From contig NZ_CP028897.1 in the NCBI RefSeq assembly GCF_003072645.1, forward strand, positions 4,317,501 to 4,381,500: 64,000 nt of DNA, written 5' to 3'. A program made the translations under genes and the position numbers. This document shows positions 56,275-64,000 of this stretch, one piece after another. The notes beneath the pieces were generated by a model. That model saw only the letters and a program-made list of their open reading frames with translations, made no database searches and had not been told where the DNA came from. Origin of the DNA: Dongshaea marina (GTDB lineage: Bacteria; Pseudomonadota; Gammaproteobacteria; Enterobacterales; Aeromonadaceae). How positions within the stretch are numbered: the stretch's first letter is position 1; each line of letters begins with the position of its first letter.

Positions 56275-56351
56275 TGGCGCATCCGGGAGGACTCGAACCT
56301 CCAACCGCTCGGTTCGTAGCCGAGTACTCTATCCAATTGAGCTACGGATGC
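56275..56351 (-). tRNA. tRNA-Arg (ACG), copy 5 in transcription order
   Basis: 77-nt cloverleaf on the minus strand with acceptor GCATCCG/CGGATGC, anticodon stem CTCGG/CCGAG, loop CTACGAA giving anticodon ACG, T-loop GTTCGAGTC, and encoded CCA. Confidence 0.97.
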
Positions 56352-56373
56352 ACTGGGAAATCACAACAAAATA

Positions 56374-56450
56374 TGGCGCATCCGGGAGGACTCGAACCTC
56401 CAACCGCTCGGTTCGTAGCCGAGTACTCTATCCAATTGAGCTACGGATGC
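56374..56450 (-). tRNA. tRNA-Arg (ACG), copy 4
   Basis: Identical in sequence to the copy at 56275, exactly 99 bp away; anticodon ACG, CCA encoded. Confidence 0.97.
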
Positions 56451-56472
56451 ACTGGGAAATCGCAACAAGATA

Positions 56473-56549
56473 TGGCGCATCCGGGAGGACTCGAACCTCC
56501 AACCGCTCGGTTCGTAGCCGAGTACTCTATCCAATTGAGCTACGGATGC
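56473..56549 (-). tRNA. tRNA-Arg (ACG), copy 3
   Basis: Identical third unit of the 99-bp tandem array; anticodon ACG, CCA encoded. Confidence 0.97.
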
Positions 56550-56571
56550 ACTGGGAAATCACAACAAGTTA

Positions 56572-56648
56572 TGGCGCATCCGGGAGGACTCGAACCTCCA
56601 ACCGCTCGGTTCGTAGCCGAGTACTCTATCCAATTGAGCTACGGATGC
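56572..56648 (-). tRNA. tRNA-Arg (ACG), copy 2
   Basis: Identical fourth unit of the 99-bp tandem array; anticodon ACG, CCA encoded. Confidence 0.97.
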
Positions 56649-56670
56649 ACTGAAAACACAACGAGTTAAA

Positions 56671-56747
56671 TGGCGCATCCGGGAGGACTCGAACCTCCAA
56701 CCGCTCGGTTCGTAGCCGAGTACTCTATCCAATTGAGCTACGGATGC
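56671..56747 (-). tRNA. tRNA-Arg (ACG), copy 1
   Basis: This is the promoter-proximal arginine tRNA, directly after tRNA-Ser with a 4-bp gap; anticodon ACG, CCA encoded. The spacer after it (TGAAAACACAACGAGTTAAA) differs slightly from the others. Confidence 0.97.
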
Positions 56748-56751
56748 ACAC

Positions 56752-56843
56752 TGGCGGTGAGGGAGGGATTCGAACCCTCGATGCGGGACAAACCGCATAC
56801 TCCCTTAGCAGGGGAGCGCCTTCAGCCTCTCGGCCACCTCACC
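56752..56843 (-). tRNA. tRNA-Ser (GCT)
   Basis: 92-nt class II tRNA with acceptor GGTGAGG/CCTCACC, D-arm TGGCCGAGAGG, anticodon stem CTCCC/GGGAG with anticodon GCT, a long variable arm (TATGCGGTTTGTCCCGCAT) and encoded CCA. It heads the tRNA transcript, as serV does before argVYZQ in E. coli. Confidence 0.97.
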
Positions 56844-57215
56844 GTGTTGCGGGGGCCATATTACCCTCAGCGAAAAATATGTCAAACCTTTTTTCAGGCA
56901 AAATAACTGTTTGATTATCAAATCGCCATTTCGCTCACACAAACAGCTGATTCCCCTTTAAACAAAGGCGATTGGGCAGTTTGCAAGGGAGACTCTCCAG
57001 GAAGAAAAGAGCGAAAAATAGGGTTGAGAGAGGCCTTTCATGGCTCACGCGGACTATATCAGACAAAACAGCGCAAAAAATCTGACTTGGACTACGAAAC
57101 GATCTGAAGCCAATCTCAGTAGTTAAGGGATCAGGATGCAACTAATTCTTATTTGGATAAGCTGATCACCTTTCTTCCATGATTGGTATTAATCTGCCAG
57201 TTCAATCGGCGGCAG
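56844..57215. other. Spacer between csrA terminators and tRNA-Ser
   Basis: I see no credible gene. A 68-codon minus frame at 56935-57141 has no family or ribosome site. The part next to the tRNA-Ser presumably holds the tRNA promoter. Confidence 0.45.
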
Positions 57216-57254
57216 ATAAAAAGATGGCCAGCTGCATTGCGCCAGCTGGCCATC
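57216..57254 (-). terminator. Second csrA terminator
   Basis: GATGGCCAGCTG and CAGCTGGCCATC pair perfectly over 12 bp around an 8-base loop. On the minus strand TTTTTATC follows directly. It stands 10 bp behind the first terminator. Confidence 0.8.
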
Positions 57255-57263
57255 CGGTGAGCA

Positions 57264-57296
57264 CAAAAAAGGCGACTAAGCTAAGCTTGTCGCCTT
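57264..57296 (-). terminator. First csrA terminator
   Basis: On the minus strand AAGGCGAC and GTCGCCTT pair around AAGCTTAGCTTA and a T-run follows. It begins 15 bases after the csrA stop. Confidence 0.85.
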
Positions 57297-57311
57297 GATA
57301 TCATCAGGGAC

Positions 57312-57509
57312 TCAGAAGTTGCCTGGTTCACCCTGCTGTACATTTTTTTCCGCTTGGATCCGCATATAGATCTCTTCACGGTGGACCGATACCTCTTTTG
57401 GAGCATTAACACCCAGGCGAACCTGGTTGCCTTTGACACCCAATACAGTTACAGTCACTTCATCACCGATCATCAGGGTTTCCCCAACGCGACGAGTCAG
57501 AATTAACAT
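57312..57509 (-). CDS. csrA: Carbon storage regulator CsrA
   Basis: CsrA binds GGA motifs in mRNA leaders and controls translation and stability. The 65 residues ([27 protein letters not shown]...) include RNA-contact Leu4/Arg6/Arg7 and Arg44 in [13 protein letters not shown]. The place between lysC/alaS and the tRNA-Ser/tRNA-Arg cluster is conserved. Two terminators follow in tandem. Confidence 0.98.
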   Translation of the reverse strand: MLILTRRVGETLMIGDEVTVTVLGVKGNQVRLGVNAPKEVSVHREEIYMRIQAEKNVQQGEPGNF

Positions 57510-57721
57510 GTGCTCACTCCTTGTTCATTCCGTTTTTCAGCCAGAAAGTCGGCTATTATCCACTAACTGATGGCCAAGAGTAAATGGGCCAATCAAGAAA
57601 AACGTAAAGTCCCTTTATTTACTCAATTTATAGTATATATCACCAGTTAGGGAGGATAAATTTGACAATTCTTCCGAATTTAATCCTATTCGCTTCGCAT
57701 ACACACCATGAAAAATGCTAG

Positions 57722-58975
57722 CTAGGCGCTATTTAGTAGCTGCTCTGGATCGTCCATATCCTTTTGATCAAGACAAAATCCTGAGTGAAGCACCCTGACC
57801 GCATCCTGGAGCTCGGACTCATCTACCACCACAGAGATCTTGATCTCCGAAGTTGAGATGAGCTGCATATTGATCCCGGCATCTCCCAATAGCTCAAACA
57901 TGCTTTTGGCAACTCCGGGATGATGTTTCATTCCAAGCCCCACCAATGAGACACAGGCGATGCTATCGTTACTCATGAAACTTTGCGCCTCGAGAGACTC
58001 AGCCCGAGCCTGAGTCAGCATGACGGCTCTGGCATAATCACTGCGCTGAACCGTAAAGGTGAGCTCAGTGGATCCACAGCTGCCGGTGCTTTGAACAATC
58101 ATATCGATATCGATACCATCATCCGCCACCGGCTCCAGCAGTTTAGCCGCGATCTGCGAACCTTCGGGCAACCCCTGGATCCCGATACTTGCCACCGAAC
58201 TATCAAAGGCAATGCCGGCGATCAGCGGGCGCTCATCCTGTTCACAGCCATAGGAGATGAGGGTCCCCTGCCCCTGTTCAAAGCTCGATAGTACCCGCAG
58301 TGGAACCCGGTACTGGCCTGCCAGCTCAACCGAGCGGACCTGCAAAACCTTAGCGCCAAGGGCTGACATCTCCAGCATCTCTTCGAAGGTGATCTGCTCC
58401 AGTCTCCTGGCCTTGGGCTCGACTCTGGGGTCTGTGGTGTAAACACCATCCACATCGGTAAAGATCTGGCACTCATCCGCCTTAAGGGCCGCCGCCAGGG
58501 CAACGGCAGTGGTATCTGAACCGCCCCGCCCCAGGGTGGTGATATTATTTTCATCATCCCGCCCCTGAAAACCGGCAACCACCACAACCTTGCCCTCAGC
58601 AAGCTGTTTTTGCACCGACTCGGTCTGGCACTCCAGGATCCGGGCCTTACCGAACTGATGATCGGTACGCACCCCCACCTGATCCCCTGTCATGGAGACG
58701 GCGGCACAGCCGCGCTTAATCAGGGCGATGGAGAGCAGAGCGATAGAGACCTGCTCTCCGGTTGATAGCAGAACGTCCTGTTCACGGCGCGATGCCTGGG
58801 GATCTAACTCTAGAGCCATTCCCAGCAGACGATTGGTTTCACCCGCCATCGCAGAAACCACGACCACTATGTCATGGCCCTGCTGGCGATACTGACAGAT
58901 CCTGTCAGCCACGGCCTCGATTCGCTGCAAAGAGCCTACCGAGGTTCCACCAAATTTTTGAACATACAGGGCCAC
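57722..58975 (-). CDS. lysC: Aspartate kinase (LysC/Ask type)
   Basis: This enzyme phosphorylates aspartate, the first step to lysine, methionine and threonine. The 417 residues contain KFGGTSVGS (7-15), the substrate-binding [14 protein letters not shown], and two ACT domains at the C-terminus ([30 protein letters not shown]) for feedback control. It is the monofunctional class found between alaS and csrA in Vibrio, Shewanella and Aeromonas. Confidence 0.94.
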   Translation of the reverse strand: MALYVQKFGGTSVGSLQRIEAVADRICQYRQQGHDIVVVVSAMAGETNRLLGMALELDPQASRREQDVLLSTGEQVSIALLSIALIKRGCAAVSMTGDQVGVRTDHQFGKARILECQTESVQKQLAEGKVVVVAGFQGRDDENNITTLGRGGSDTTAVALAAALKADECQIFTDVDGVYTTDPRVEPKARRLEQITFEEMLEMSALGAKVLQVRSVELAGQYRVPLRVLSSFEQGQGTLISYGCEQDERPLIAGIAFDSSVASIGIQGLPEGSQIAAKLLEPVADDGIDIDMIVQSTGSCGSTELTFTVQRSDYARAVMLTQARAESLEAQSFMSNDSIACVSLVGLGMKHHPGVAKSMFELLGDAGINMQLISTSEIKISVVVDESELQDAVRVLHSGFCLDQKDMDDPEQLLNSA

Positions 58976-59005
58976 GAACAGGTTTCCTTTATTAACGTCT
59001 AAAGT

Positions 59006-61609
59006 TTAAAGCTTATCTTCAAGCCAGGAGTGAACCGAATCCAGCGCACCCTTGAGTGCCTCCGGACGGTTACCACCAGCCTGGGCCATATCGGGGCGTC
59101 CACCACCTTTACCACCGACCCGCTGAGCCACCATGTTGACCAGCTCTCCGGCCTTGACGCTGGATGTCAGCCCCTTGGTCACTCCCGCAATCAGGCTCAC
59201 TTTTCCATTCTGGTGCGTTCCAAGCACGATGATCGCTTCACCCAGCTTGTTCTTGAGTTCATCGACCGACTGACGCAGTCCCTTGGGATCTGCCTCTTCG
59301 AGCAGTGCTACCAGCACCTTGGACCCATTGATCTCGACCACCTGCTCCAGCAGGCCGTGTCCCGCCTGAGAAGCCAGTTTTGCCTTGAGCTGCTCAATCT
59401 CACGCTCCAGTAAACGGGAGCGGTCGATCGCCTGCTGAACCCGCGCCGCGATAGAGAAGCGATCACCCTTCACCAGGTGAATCACCTCATCGACCTCTTC
59501 GGCAACCTGATGCATGAAGTCAATCGCGGCCTGACCGGATACCGCTTCGATACGGCGGATCCCTGCAGCGATGCCCCCTTCAGACAGGATACGGAACACA
59601 CCAATCTCACCAGTTTGCCCTACATGGGTTCCACCACAAAGCTCTGTCGATACATCACCCATAGTGACGACCCGAACCTTCTCATCATATTTCTCACCAA
59701 ATAGCGCCATGGCGCCGGAAGCTTTCGCCTGCTCCAGATCCATCAGCTGGGTTTTGACCTGATGATTGGCACGGATCTGCTTATTGACCCAATCCTCGAT
59801 GGCACGAATCGTCCCGGCGGAGACCCCTTCAAAATGGGAGAAGTCAAAGCGCATCCGCTCGGAACCAACCAGGGATCCTTTCTGGGTGACATGCTCACCC
59901 AAAATGTTGCGAAGCGCCGCGTGCAGCAGGTGGGTCACCGAGTGATTGAGGGCGATCCCCTTGCGACGATCTTCGTCGACCTCAGCCAGAACACTATCTC
60001 CGATCTTAAGCGTTCCAAGCTCCATATAGCCCTTGTGTACGAAGGCATTACCCACTTTGCGGGTATCTGTGACCGCGAATACACCGCCATCGAGGCGGAT
60101 TAGTCCGGTGTCTCCGACCTGGCCACCCGACTCGGCATAAAAAGGTGTTTCGTCCAGTAGTAGCAGGCCATCTTCACCCTCAGCAATTTGCTCGACCGGC
60201 TGCTGATCTCTGAAGAGCTGAACAATTTGCGCCTGCTGGCTAATTTTTTCATAGCCGGTAAAACAGGTTTTCTCATCGATGCGCTGCATCTCGTTATAGT
60301 CAACTGAGAACTGGCTCGCCTTCTTGGCCCGCTCACGCTGCTCAGCCATCGCCTTCTGGAAACCCTCTTCGTCGATACTGTAACCGCGATCCCTGACTAC
60401 ATCAGCGGTCAGATCGGCAGGGAAGCCATAGGTATCATAAAGCTTGAACACCATGGCACCGGGTATGACCCGCGTTTCACCCAGCAGCTCCAGCCCCTCT
60501 TCGAGGATCTGCAGACCCCGATCCAGAGTCTTGACGAACTGCTCCTCTTCGAGCTGCAGTACCCGCTCAACAACCGGCTGTTGACGCTTAAGCTCAGGGT
60601 AGGCATCAGCCATCAGCTGTGAGAGCTCCTCAACCAGCTTGAAGAAAAATACATCGCTCGCCCCAAGCTTACGGCCGTGGCGAACCGCACGACGAATGAT
60701 CCGACGCAGGACATAGCCCCGCCCTTCGTTGGAGGGCATCACGCCATCGACAATCAAAAAGGCACAAGCGCGAATGTGATCGGCGATCACTCGCAGGGAC
60801 TTATTCTCCAGATCATCGGTGCCAACAATGGCTGCTGCTGACTTGATCAATGCCTGGAACAGATCGATCTCATAGTTTGAGTGGACTTTCTGCACCACGG
60901 CCGCGATCCGCTCCAGCCCCATTCCGGTATCCACCGAAGGCTTAGGCAGAGGCTCCAGGGTGCCATCGCTCAAGCGGTTGTACTGCATGAACACTAGGTT
61001 CCAGATCTCGATGTAGCGATCGCCATCCTCTTCCGGCGTTCCGGGAGGTCCACCAGCCACATCTTCGCCGTGGTCGTAAAATATCTCGGTGCAGGGACCA
61101 CAGGGACCTGTATCACCCATCTGCCAGAAGTTGTCCTTGGCACCGATGCGCGAAAAGCGCGCCGGATCCGCGCCCATCTCGTTGAGCCAGATATCCGCAG
61201 CCTCATCATCCTCTTCAAAGACGGTGATCCAAAGCTTCTCGGCCGGAAGCTTGAGCTCCTCGGTCAAAAAGTTCCAGGCAAAGCGGATCGCATCACGTTT
61301 GAAATAATCACCGAAGCTAAAGTTGCCCAGCATTTCAAAAAAGGTGTGGTGACGCGCGGTATAACCCACATTGTCGAGATCATTGTGTTTACCACCGGCC
61401 CTGACGCAACGCTGAGAGCTGGTCGCTCGGCTGTAACCACGGTCCTCCAGGCCCAGGAAAACATCTTTAAACTGGTTCATCCCCGCGTTGGTAAATAGCA
61501 AGGTTGGATCATTGTCCGGAACCAGCGAACTGGAAGCTACAACTTGGTGCCCTTTAGCACGAAAGAACTCGAGAAACGCAGTGCGGATCTCTGACGTGGT
61601 CATATACAT
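59006..61609 (-). CDS. alaS: Alanyl-tRNA synthetase AlaS
   Basis: AlaS charges tRNA-Ala. The 867 residues contain the class II core ([31 protein letters not shown]), an editing domain with zinc ligands His556 and His560 in [12 protein letters not shown] and Cys/His in ELCGGTHV, and the C-terminal DHHA1 domain with [12 protein letters not shown]. The length is close to E. coli AlaS (876). It lies 30 bp upstream of lysC. Confidence 0.98.
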   Translation of the reverse strand: MYMTTSEIRTAFLEFFRAKGHQVVASSSLVPDNDPTLLFTNAGMNQFKDVFLGLEDRGYSRATSSQRCVRAGGKHNDLDNVGYTARHHTFFEMLGNFSFGDYFKRDAIRFAWNFLTEELKLPAEKLWITVFEEDDEAADIWLNEMGADPARFSRIGAKDNFWQMGDTGPCGPCTEIFYDHGEDVAGGPPGTPEEDGDRYIEIWNLVFMQYNRLSDGTLEPLPKPSVDTGMGLERIAAVVQKVHSNYEIDLFQALIKSAAAIVGTDDLENKSLRVIADHIRACAFLIVDGVMPSNEGRGYVLRRIIRRAVRHGRKLGASDVFFFKLVEELSQLMADAYPELKRQQPVVERVLQLEEEQFVKTLDRGLQILEEGLELLGETRVIPGAMVFKLYDTYGFPADLTADVVRDRGYSIDEEGFQKAMAEQRERAKKASQFSVDYNEMQRIDEKTCFTGYEKISQQAQIVQLFRDQQPVEQIAEGEDGLLLLDETPFYAESGGQVGDTGLIRLDGGVFAVTDTRKVGNAFVHKGYMELGTLKIGDSVLAEVDEDRRKGIALNHSVTHLLHAALRNILGEHVTQKGSLVGSERMRFDFSHFEGVSAGTIRAIEDWVNKQIRANHQVKTQLMDLEQAKASGAMALFGEKYDEKVRVVTMGDVSTELCGGTHVGQTGEIGVFRILSEGGIAAGIRRIEAVSGQAAIDFMHQVAEEVDEVIHLVKGDRFSIAARVQQAIDRSRLLEREIEQLKAKLASQAGHGLLEQVVEINGSKVLVALLEEADPKGLRQSVDELKNKLGEAIIVLGTHQNGKVSLIAGVTKGLTSSVKAGELVNMVAQRVGGKGGGRPDMAQAGGNRPEALKGALDSVHSWLEDKL

Positions 61610-61769
61610 GAATAATCCTGCTCAATGTCAGTCATCGAAGTGAAATCTTTACCGGGGATAAGATAAAGTAATCGAGGTCAAAGGTAAAACTGAAAGCTTG
61701 GAAATCGCATCAATTTCGAGCAAATTCGCAGTAGCTGGGTGAAATTAAGCTGAAATTGTTATGGAGGTG

Positions 61770-62225
61770 TTACTCGATAGCGGCCCGAGCCTGCTCCAGG
61801 CTAAAGCCACGCCCGACCAGAAAGCGGGTCAATTTGAGCTTTTGTTCCCGGGATAAGCTCCCGGTCTCTTGATGTGAAAGTTTCTTGTGGCAAGCCTTGA
61901 CTGCCAATTCAAACCAGTCACATTCACTTAAGTTAAGTTGCTCCTCAACGAGCGCCCGGTCAATCCCTTTTGCACCGAGCTCGCTACGGATCCGGCTCGG
62001 GCCAAAGCCTTTAGCGGCCCGGGAGCGGATCCAGCACTCGGTATAGCGCGCCTCGTCAAGCCATCCCTGAGTGATGCAATATTCGATGGCTGACGAAGCA
62101 ATTTCGGCGCAAAAACCTCGCTGAGCAAGCTTGAGCTTAAGCTCCTGGCGGCAGTGCTCCCGATAACTAAGCAGATTCAGCGATGCTGCGATCGCCTGCT
62201 TCAATACATCGGAACTCTCTGCCAT
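61770..62225 (-). CDS. recX: RecA regulatory protein RecX
   Basis: RecX caps RecA filaments and limits their growth. The 151 residues have three-helix repeats, with LSYREHCRQELKLKLAQRGF and the typical WLDEARYTECWIRSRAAKGFGPSRIRSEL. It starts 5 bp after the recA stop, so it is made at low level from recA readthrough, as in relatives. Confidence 0.95.
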   Translation of the reverse strand: MAESSDVLKQAIAASLNLLSYREHCRQELKLKLAQRGFCAEIASSAIEYCITQGWLDEARYTECWIRSRAAKGFGPSRIRSELGAKGIDRALVEEQLNLSECDWFELAVKACHKKLSHQETGSLSREQKLKLTRFLVGRGFSLEQARAAIE

Positions 62226-62230
62226 CGGCT

Positions 62231-63298
62231 TTACAGGGCGGCCTGATCCTGAGAACTCAGAGATGACATCTCAACCTCAGCACCTTCGCTCGCCGCTCCT
62301 TCACTCATCTCAGTAGTCAGCAGCAGCTGACGCAGCTTAGTTTCGATCTCCTGAGCTATGGCACTGTTCTCTTTAAGATACTTGATAGAGTTCGCCTTAC
62401 CCTGGCCTATCTTATCGCCGTTGTAGCTATACCAGGCGCCGGACTTATCGACAATCTTGTTCTTGACCCCAAGGTCGATGAGCTCACCCTCTTTGGAGAT
62501 CCCTGCGCCATAGAGGATCTGGAACTCCGCCTGCTTGAATGGCGGTGCCACCTTGTTTTTGACCACCTTCACCCGGGTCTCGTTACCTACAACCTCATCA
62601 CCCTCTTTGACGGCACCGGTGCGACGGATATCCAGGCGAACGGAGGAGTAGAACTTCAGGGCGTTACCACCCGTGGTGGTCTCAGGGTTACCAAACATCA
62701 CACCGATCTTCATCCGGATCTGGTTGATGAAGATACACAGACAGTTGGCACTCTTGATGTTGGCGGTGAGCTTTCGCAGCGCCTGGGACATCAGACGCGC
62801 CTGCAGGCCCATGTGAGAGTCACCCATCTCACCCTCGATCTCCGCTTTTGGCGTCAGCGCGGCCACCGAGTCGACAATGATCACATCGACTGCCCCGGAG
62901 CGAACCAGCATGTCGCAGATCTCAAGAGCCTGCTCACCTGTATCCGGCTGAGAAACCAGCAGTTCATCAACATTAACCCCCAGCTTACCGGCATAGACAG
63001 GATCCAGGGCATGCTCAGCATCGACAAAAGCACAGGTTTTACCTACGCGCTGCGCTTCCGCAATCACCTGCAAGGTCAGAGTTGTCTTACCCGAAGATTC
63101 GGGACCAAAGATCTCGACAACCCTACCGCAGGGAAGCCCACCAACACCCAGGGCCACATCGATAGCCAGAGAGCCGGTCGAGATGGTTTCAACATCCAGA
63201 GCCTTTGAATCACCCAGGCGCATGATAGAGCCTTTGCCAAACTGCTTTTCGATCTGGCCGAGGGCCGCAGCCAGTGCCTTTTGTTTATTCTGATCCAT
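62231..63298 (-). CDS. recA: Recombinase RecA
   Basis: RecA catalyses strand exchange and stimulates LexA cleavage. The 355 residues carry Walker [10 protein letters not shown] (65-73), Walker [13 protein letters not shown], loop L1 ([20 protein letters not shown]) and loop L2 ([15 protein letters not shown]). The C-terminus is acidic and Ser/Glu-rich. A LexA site within its promoter shows SOS control. Confidence 0.99.
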   Translation of the reverse strand: MDQNKQKALAAALGQIEKQFGKGSIMRLGDSKALDVETISTGSLAIDVALGVGGLPCGRVVEIFGPESSGKTTLTLQVIAEAQRVGKTCAFVDAEHALDPVYAGKLGVNVDELLVSQPDTGEQALEICDMLVRSGAVDVIIVDSVAALTPKAEIEGEMGDSHMGLQARLMSQALRKLTANIKSANCLCIFINQIRMKIGVMFGNPETTTGGNALKFYSSVRLDIRRTGAVKEGDEVVGNETRVKVVKNKVAPPFKQAEFQILYGAGISKEGELIDLGVKNKIVDKSGAWYSYNGDKIGQGKANSIKYLKENSAIAQEIETKLRQLLLTTEMSEGAASEGAEVEMSSLSSQDQAAL

Positions 63299-63335
63299 GC
63301 ATCACTCCAAACTTAAAATCGTTTTTACTGCTGTA

Positions 63336-63363
63336 AGTATACTGTTTATTTATACAGTATCAA
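63336..63363 (-). promoter_or_regulatory. recA promoter with LexA (SOS) box
   Basis: On the minus strand TTGATA (63358-63363) and TATACT (63336-63341) form -35 and -10 boxes with a 16-bp spacer. The spacer is exactly the LexA site CTGT-N8-ACAG (63342-63357), as in E. coli recA. The -35 box overlaps the stop codon of pncC. Confidence 0.93.
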
Positions 63364-63872
63364 GTTTCAAAGCCAATCCCTTCGAGCTGCTCATTGAGGC
63401 CCTCGAGGGCATAAAGCACCGCCTGCTCACGAACCGAGGCGCGATCGCCCTCAAAGTGGCAACATTCACTCCACCACTCATTATCCGGTGCTATATACCA
63501 GCTAAACCAGACCGTCCCCACCGGCTTTTCTGTGCTACCGCCATCGGGGCCGGCAATACCACTGATCGCCACAGCCACATCGGCCTGTGAATTCTCAACC
63601 GCCCCCCGGCTCATCTGCTGCACCACGGCATCACTGACCGCCCCATGCTCAAGGATTAATGGTTCCGCCACCCCAAGCATCTGCTGCTTGGACTCATTGC
63701 TATAGGTCACAAAGCCACACTCAAACCATTGTGAACTCCCAGCAATCGATGTGAGCGCATGAGCAACACCACCTCCGGTGCAAGACTCCGCGGTTGCCAT
63801 CCTGAGGCCTCTGGCACTCAGTAAACGACCGGTAATATAGGCGGTCTGCTGCAGAACCTGCTCCATCGGCAA
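63360..63872 (-). CDS. pncC: Nicotinamide-nucleotide amidohydrolase PncC (CinA C-terminal domain)
   Basis: PncC deamidates nicotinamide mononucleotide in pyridine-nucleotide recycling. The 170 residues are the stand-alone CinA C-terminal domain with TAESCTGGGVAHALT near residue 27, AISGIAGPDGGSTEKPVGTVW and a C-terminal helix. The order pncC-recA-recX is the same as in E. coli (ygaD-recA-recX). Confidence 0.95.
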   Translation of the reverse strand: MPMEQVLQQTAYITGRLLSARGLRMATAESCTGGGVAHALTSIAGSSQWFECGFVTYSNESKQQMLGVAEPLILEHGAVSDAVVQQMSRGAVENSQADVAVAISGIAGPDGGSTEKPVGTVWFSWYIAPDNEWWSECCHFEGDRASVREQAVLYALEGLNEQLEGIGFET

Positions 63873-64000
63873 TCTCCTTGATCCGTGTTGATTGTGGCGA
63901 TTCTACCCTGTTGTGTGGATCCTCACCAGATACAGAGTTCACCAGCCAGCCAGTTCCTCCCGGATATATGCAAGAAAAATTAACATATCTGACAGATTTA

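Noticed and set aside
56275-56747. Regularly spaced identical units, as in a CRISPR array
   Set aside because: The 77-base repeats fold as tRNA-Arg with CCA ends, spacers are near-identical and there are no cas genes. No CRISPR array is seen anywhere in the window.
56274-56906. Overlapping long frames with repeated MAHPGGLEPPTARFVAEYS on the plus strand and VAQLDRVLGYEPSGWRFES on the minus strand
   Set aside because: They are translations of the tandem tRNA-Arg and tRNA-Ser genes, a well-known artefact, and have no ribosome sites.

Overview
The window is a chromosomal segment of a gammaproteobacterium. Blocks of conserved gene order point to the Vibrionales / Aeromonadales / Alteromonadales neighbourhood (for example Celerinatantimonas-like or Aeromonas-like bacteria) rather than the Enterobacterales proper: pncC-recA-recX-alaS-lysC-csrA-tRNA-Ser/tRNA-Arg, oadGAB, dam-damX-aroB-aroK-pilQPONM divergent from mrcA, dnaB-alr, and a fru operon next to cra. 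The species cannot be fixed from the sequence alone.

Layout. 1-1000: two small YeeE/YedE-type sulfur transport proteins. 1168-7279: rapA, rluA, a DUF3530 protein, a periplasmic solute-binding protein and convergent djlA. 7512-12493: the fructose PTS operon fruBKA (minus strand) divergent from cra, with two Cra operators between them; fruA has a one-base frameshift. 12617-16384: a divergent signal peptidase I and several small accessory genes separated by repeat-rich spacers. 17181-20984: an AT-rich island with an OLD-type ATPase/TOPRIM nuclease and a UvrD-like helicase, a Gabija-like anti-phage pair whose helicase gene is split by a -1 frame change. 21148-23259: a GNAT gene, a complete IS5/IS903-type insertion sequence with 9-bp target duplication, and a secreted protein of unknown role. 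23662-30668: a YebC/PmpR-type regulator, the pstSCAB operon with a Pho box, and divergent phoBR. 30897-37168: a small unknown gene, gph, rpe, dam, damX, aroB, aroK. 37351-44914: pilQPONM and mrcA. 45048-47529: dnaB and alr. 47530-48836: a 1.3-kb gene-free mosaic of structured repeats. 48837-52679: yjbQ, a small membrane protein, cheX, a marC-family gene, dusA and a DUF465 protein. 52913-56160: oadB, oadA, oadG. 56275-56843: five tRNA-Arg and one tRNA-Ser. 57312-63872: csrA, lysC, alaS, recX, recA and pncC.

How the parts work together. The pst genes and phoBR form a phosphate-uptake and sensing unit, linked by a PhoB site upstream of pstS. Cra probably represses fruBKA and perhaps itself. PilMNOPQ is the alignment and secretin part of a type IV pilus. 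OadGAB is a sodium-pumping decarboxylase. RecA is under LexA control.

Two broad signals deserve attention. First, four genes (fruA, gajB, the yebC-like gene, pstC) each lack one base at a short homopolymer. This looks like systematic assembly error, but in gajB the site is also a textbook -1 slippery heptamer. Second, the long spacers carry families of hairpin repeats whose stems vary in sequence while a six-base loop and one mismatch stay constant. This covariation suggests a structured element rather than random debris.
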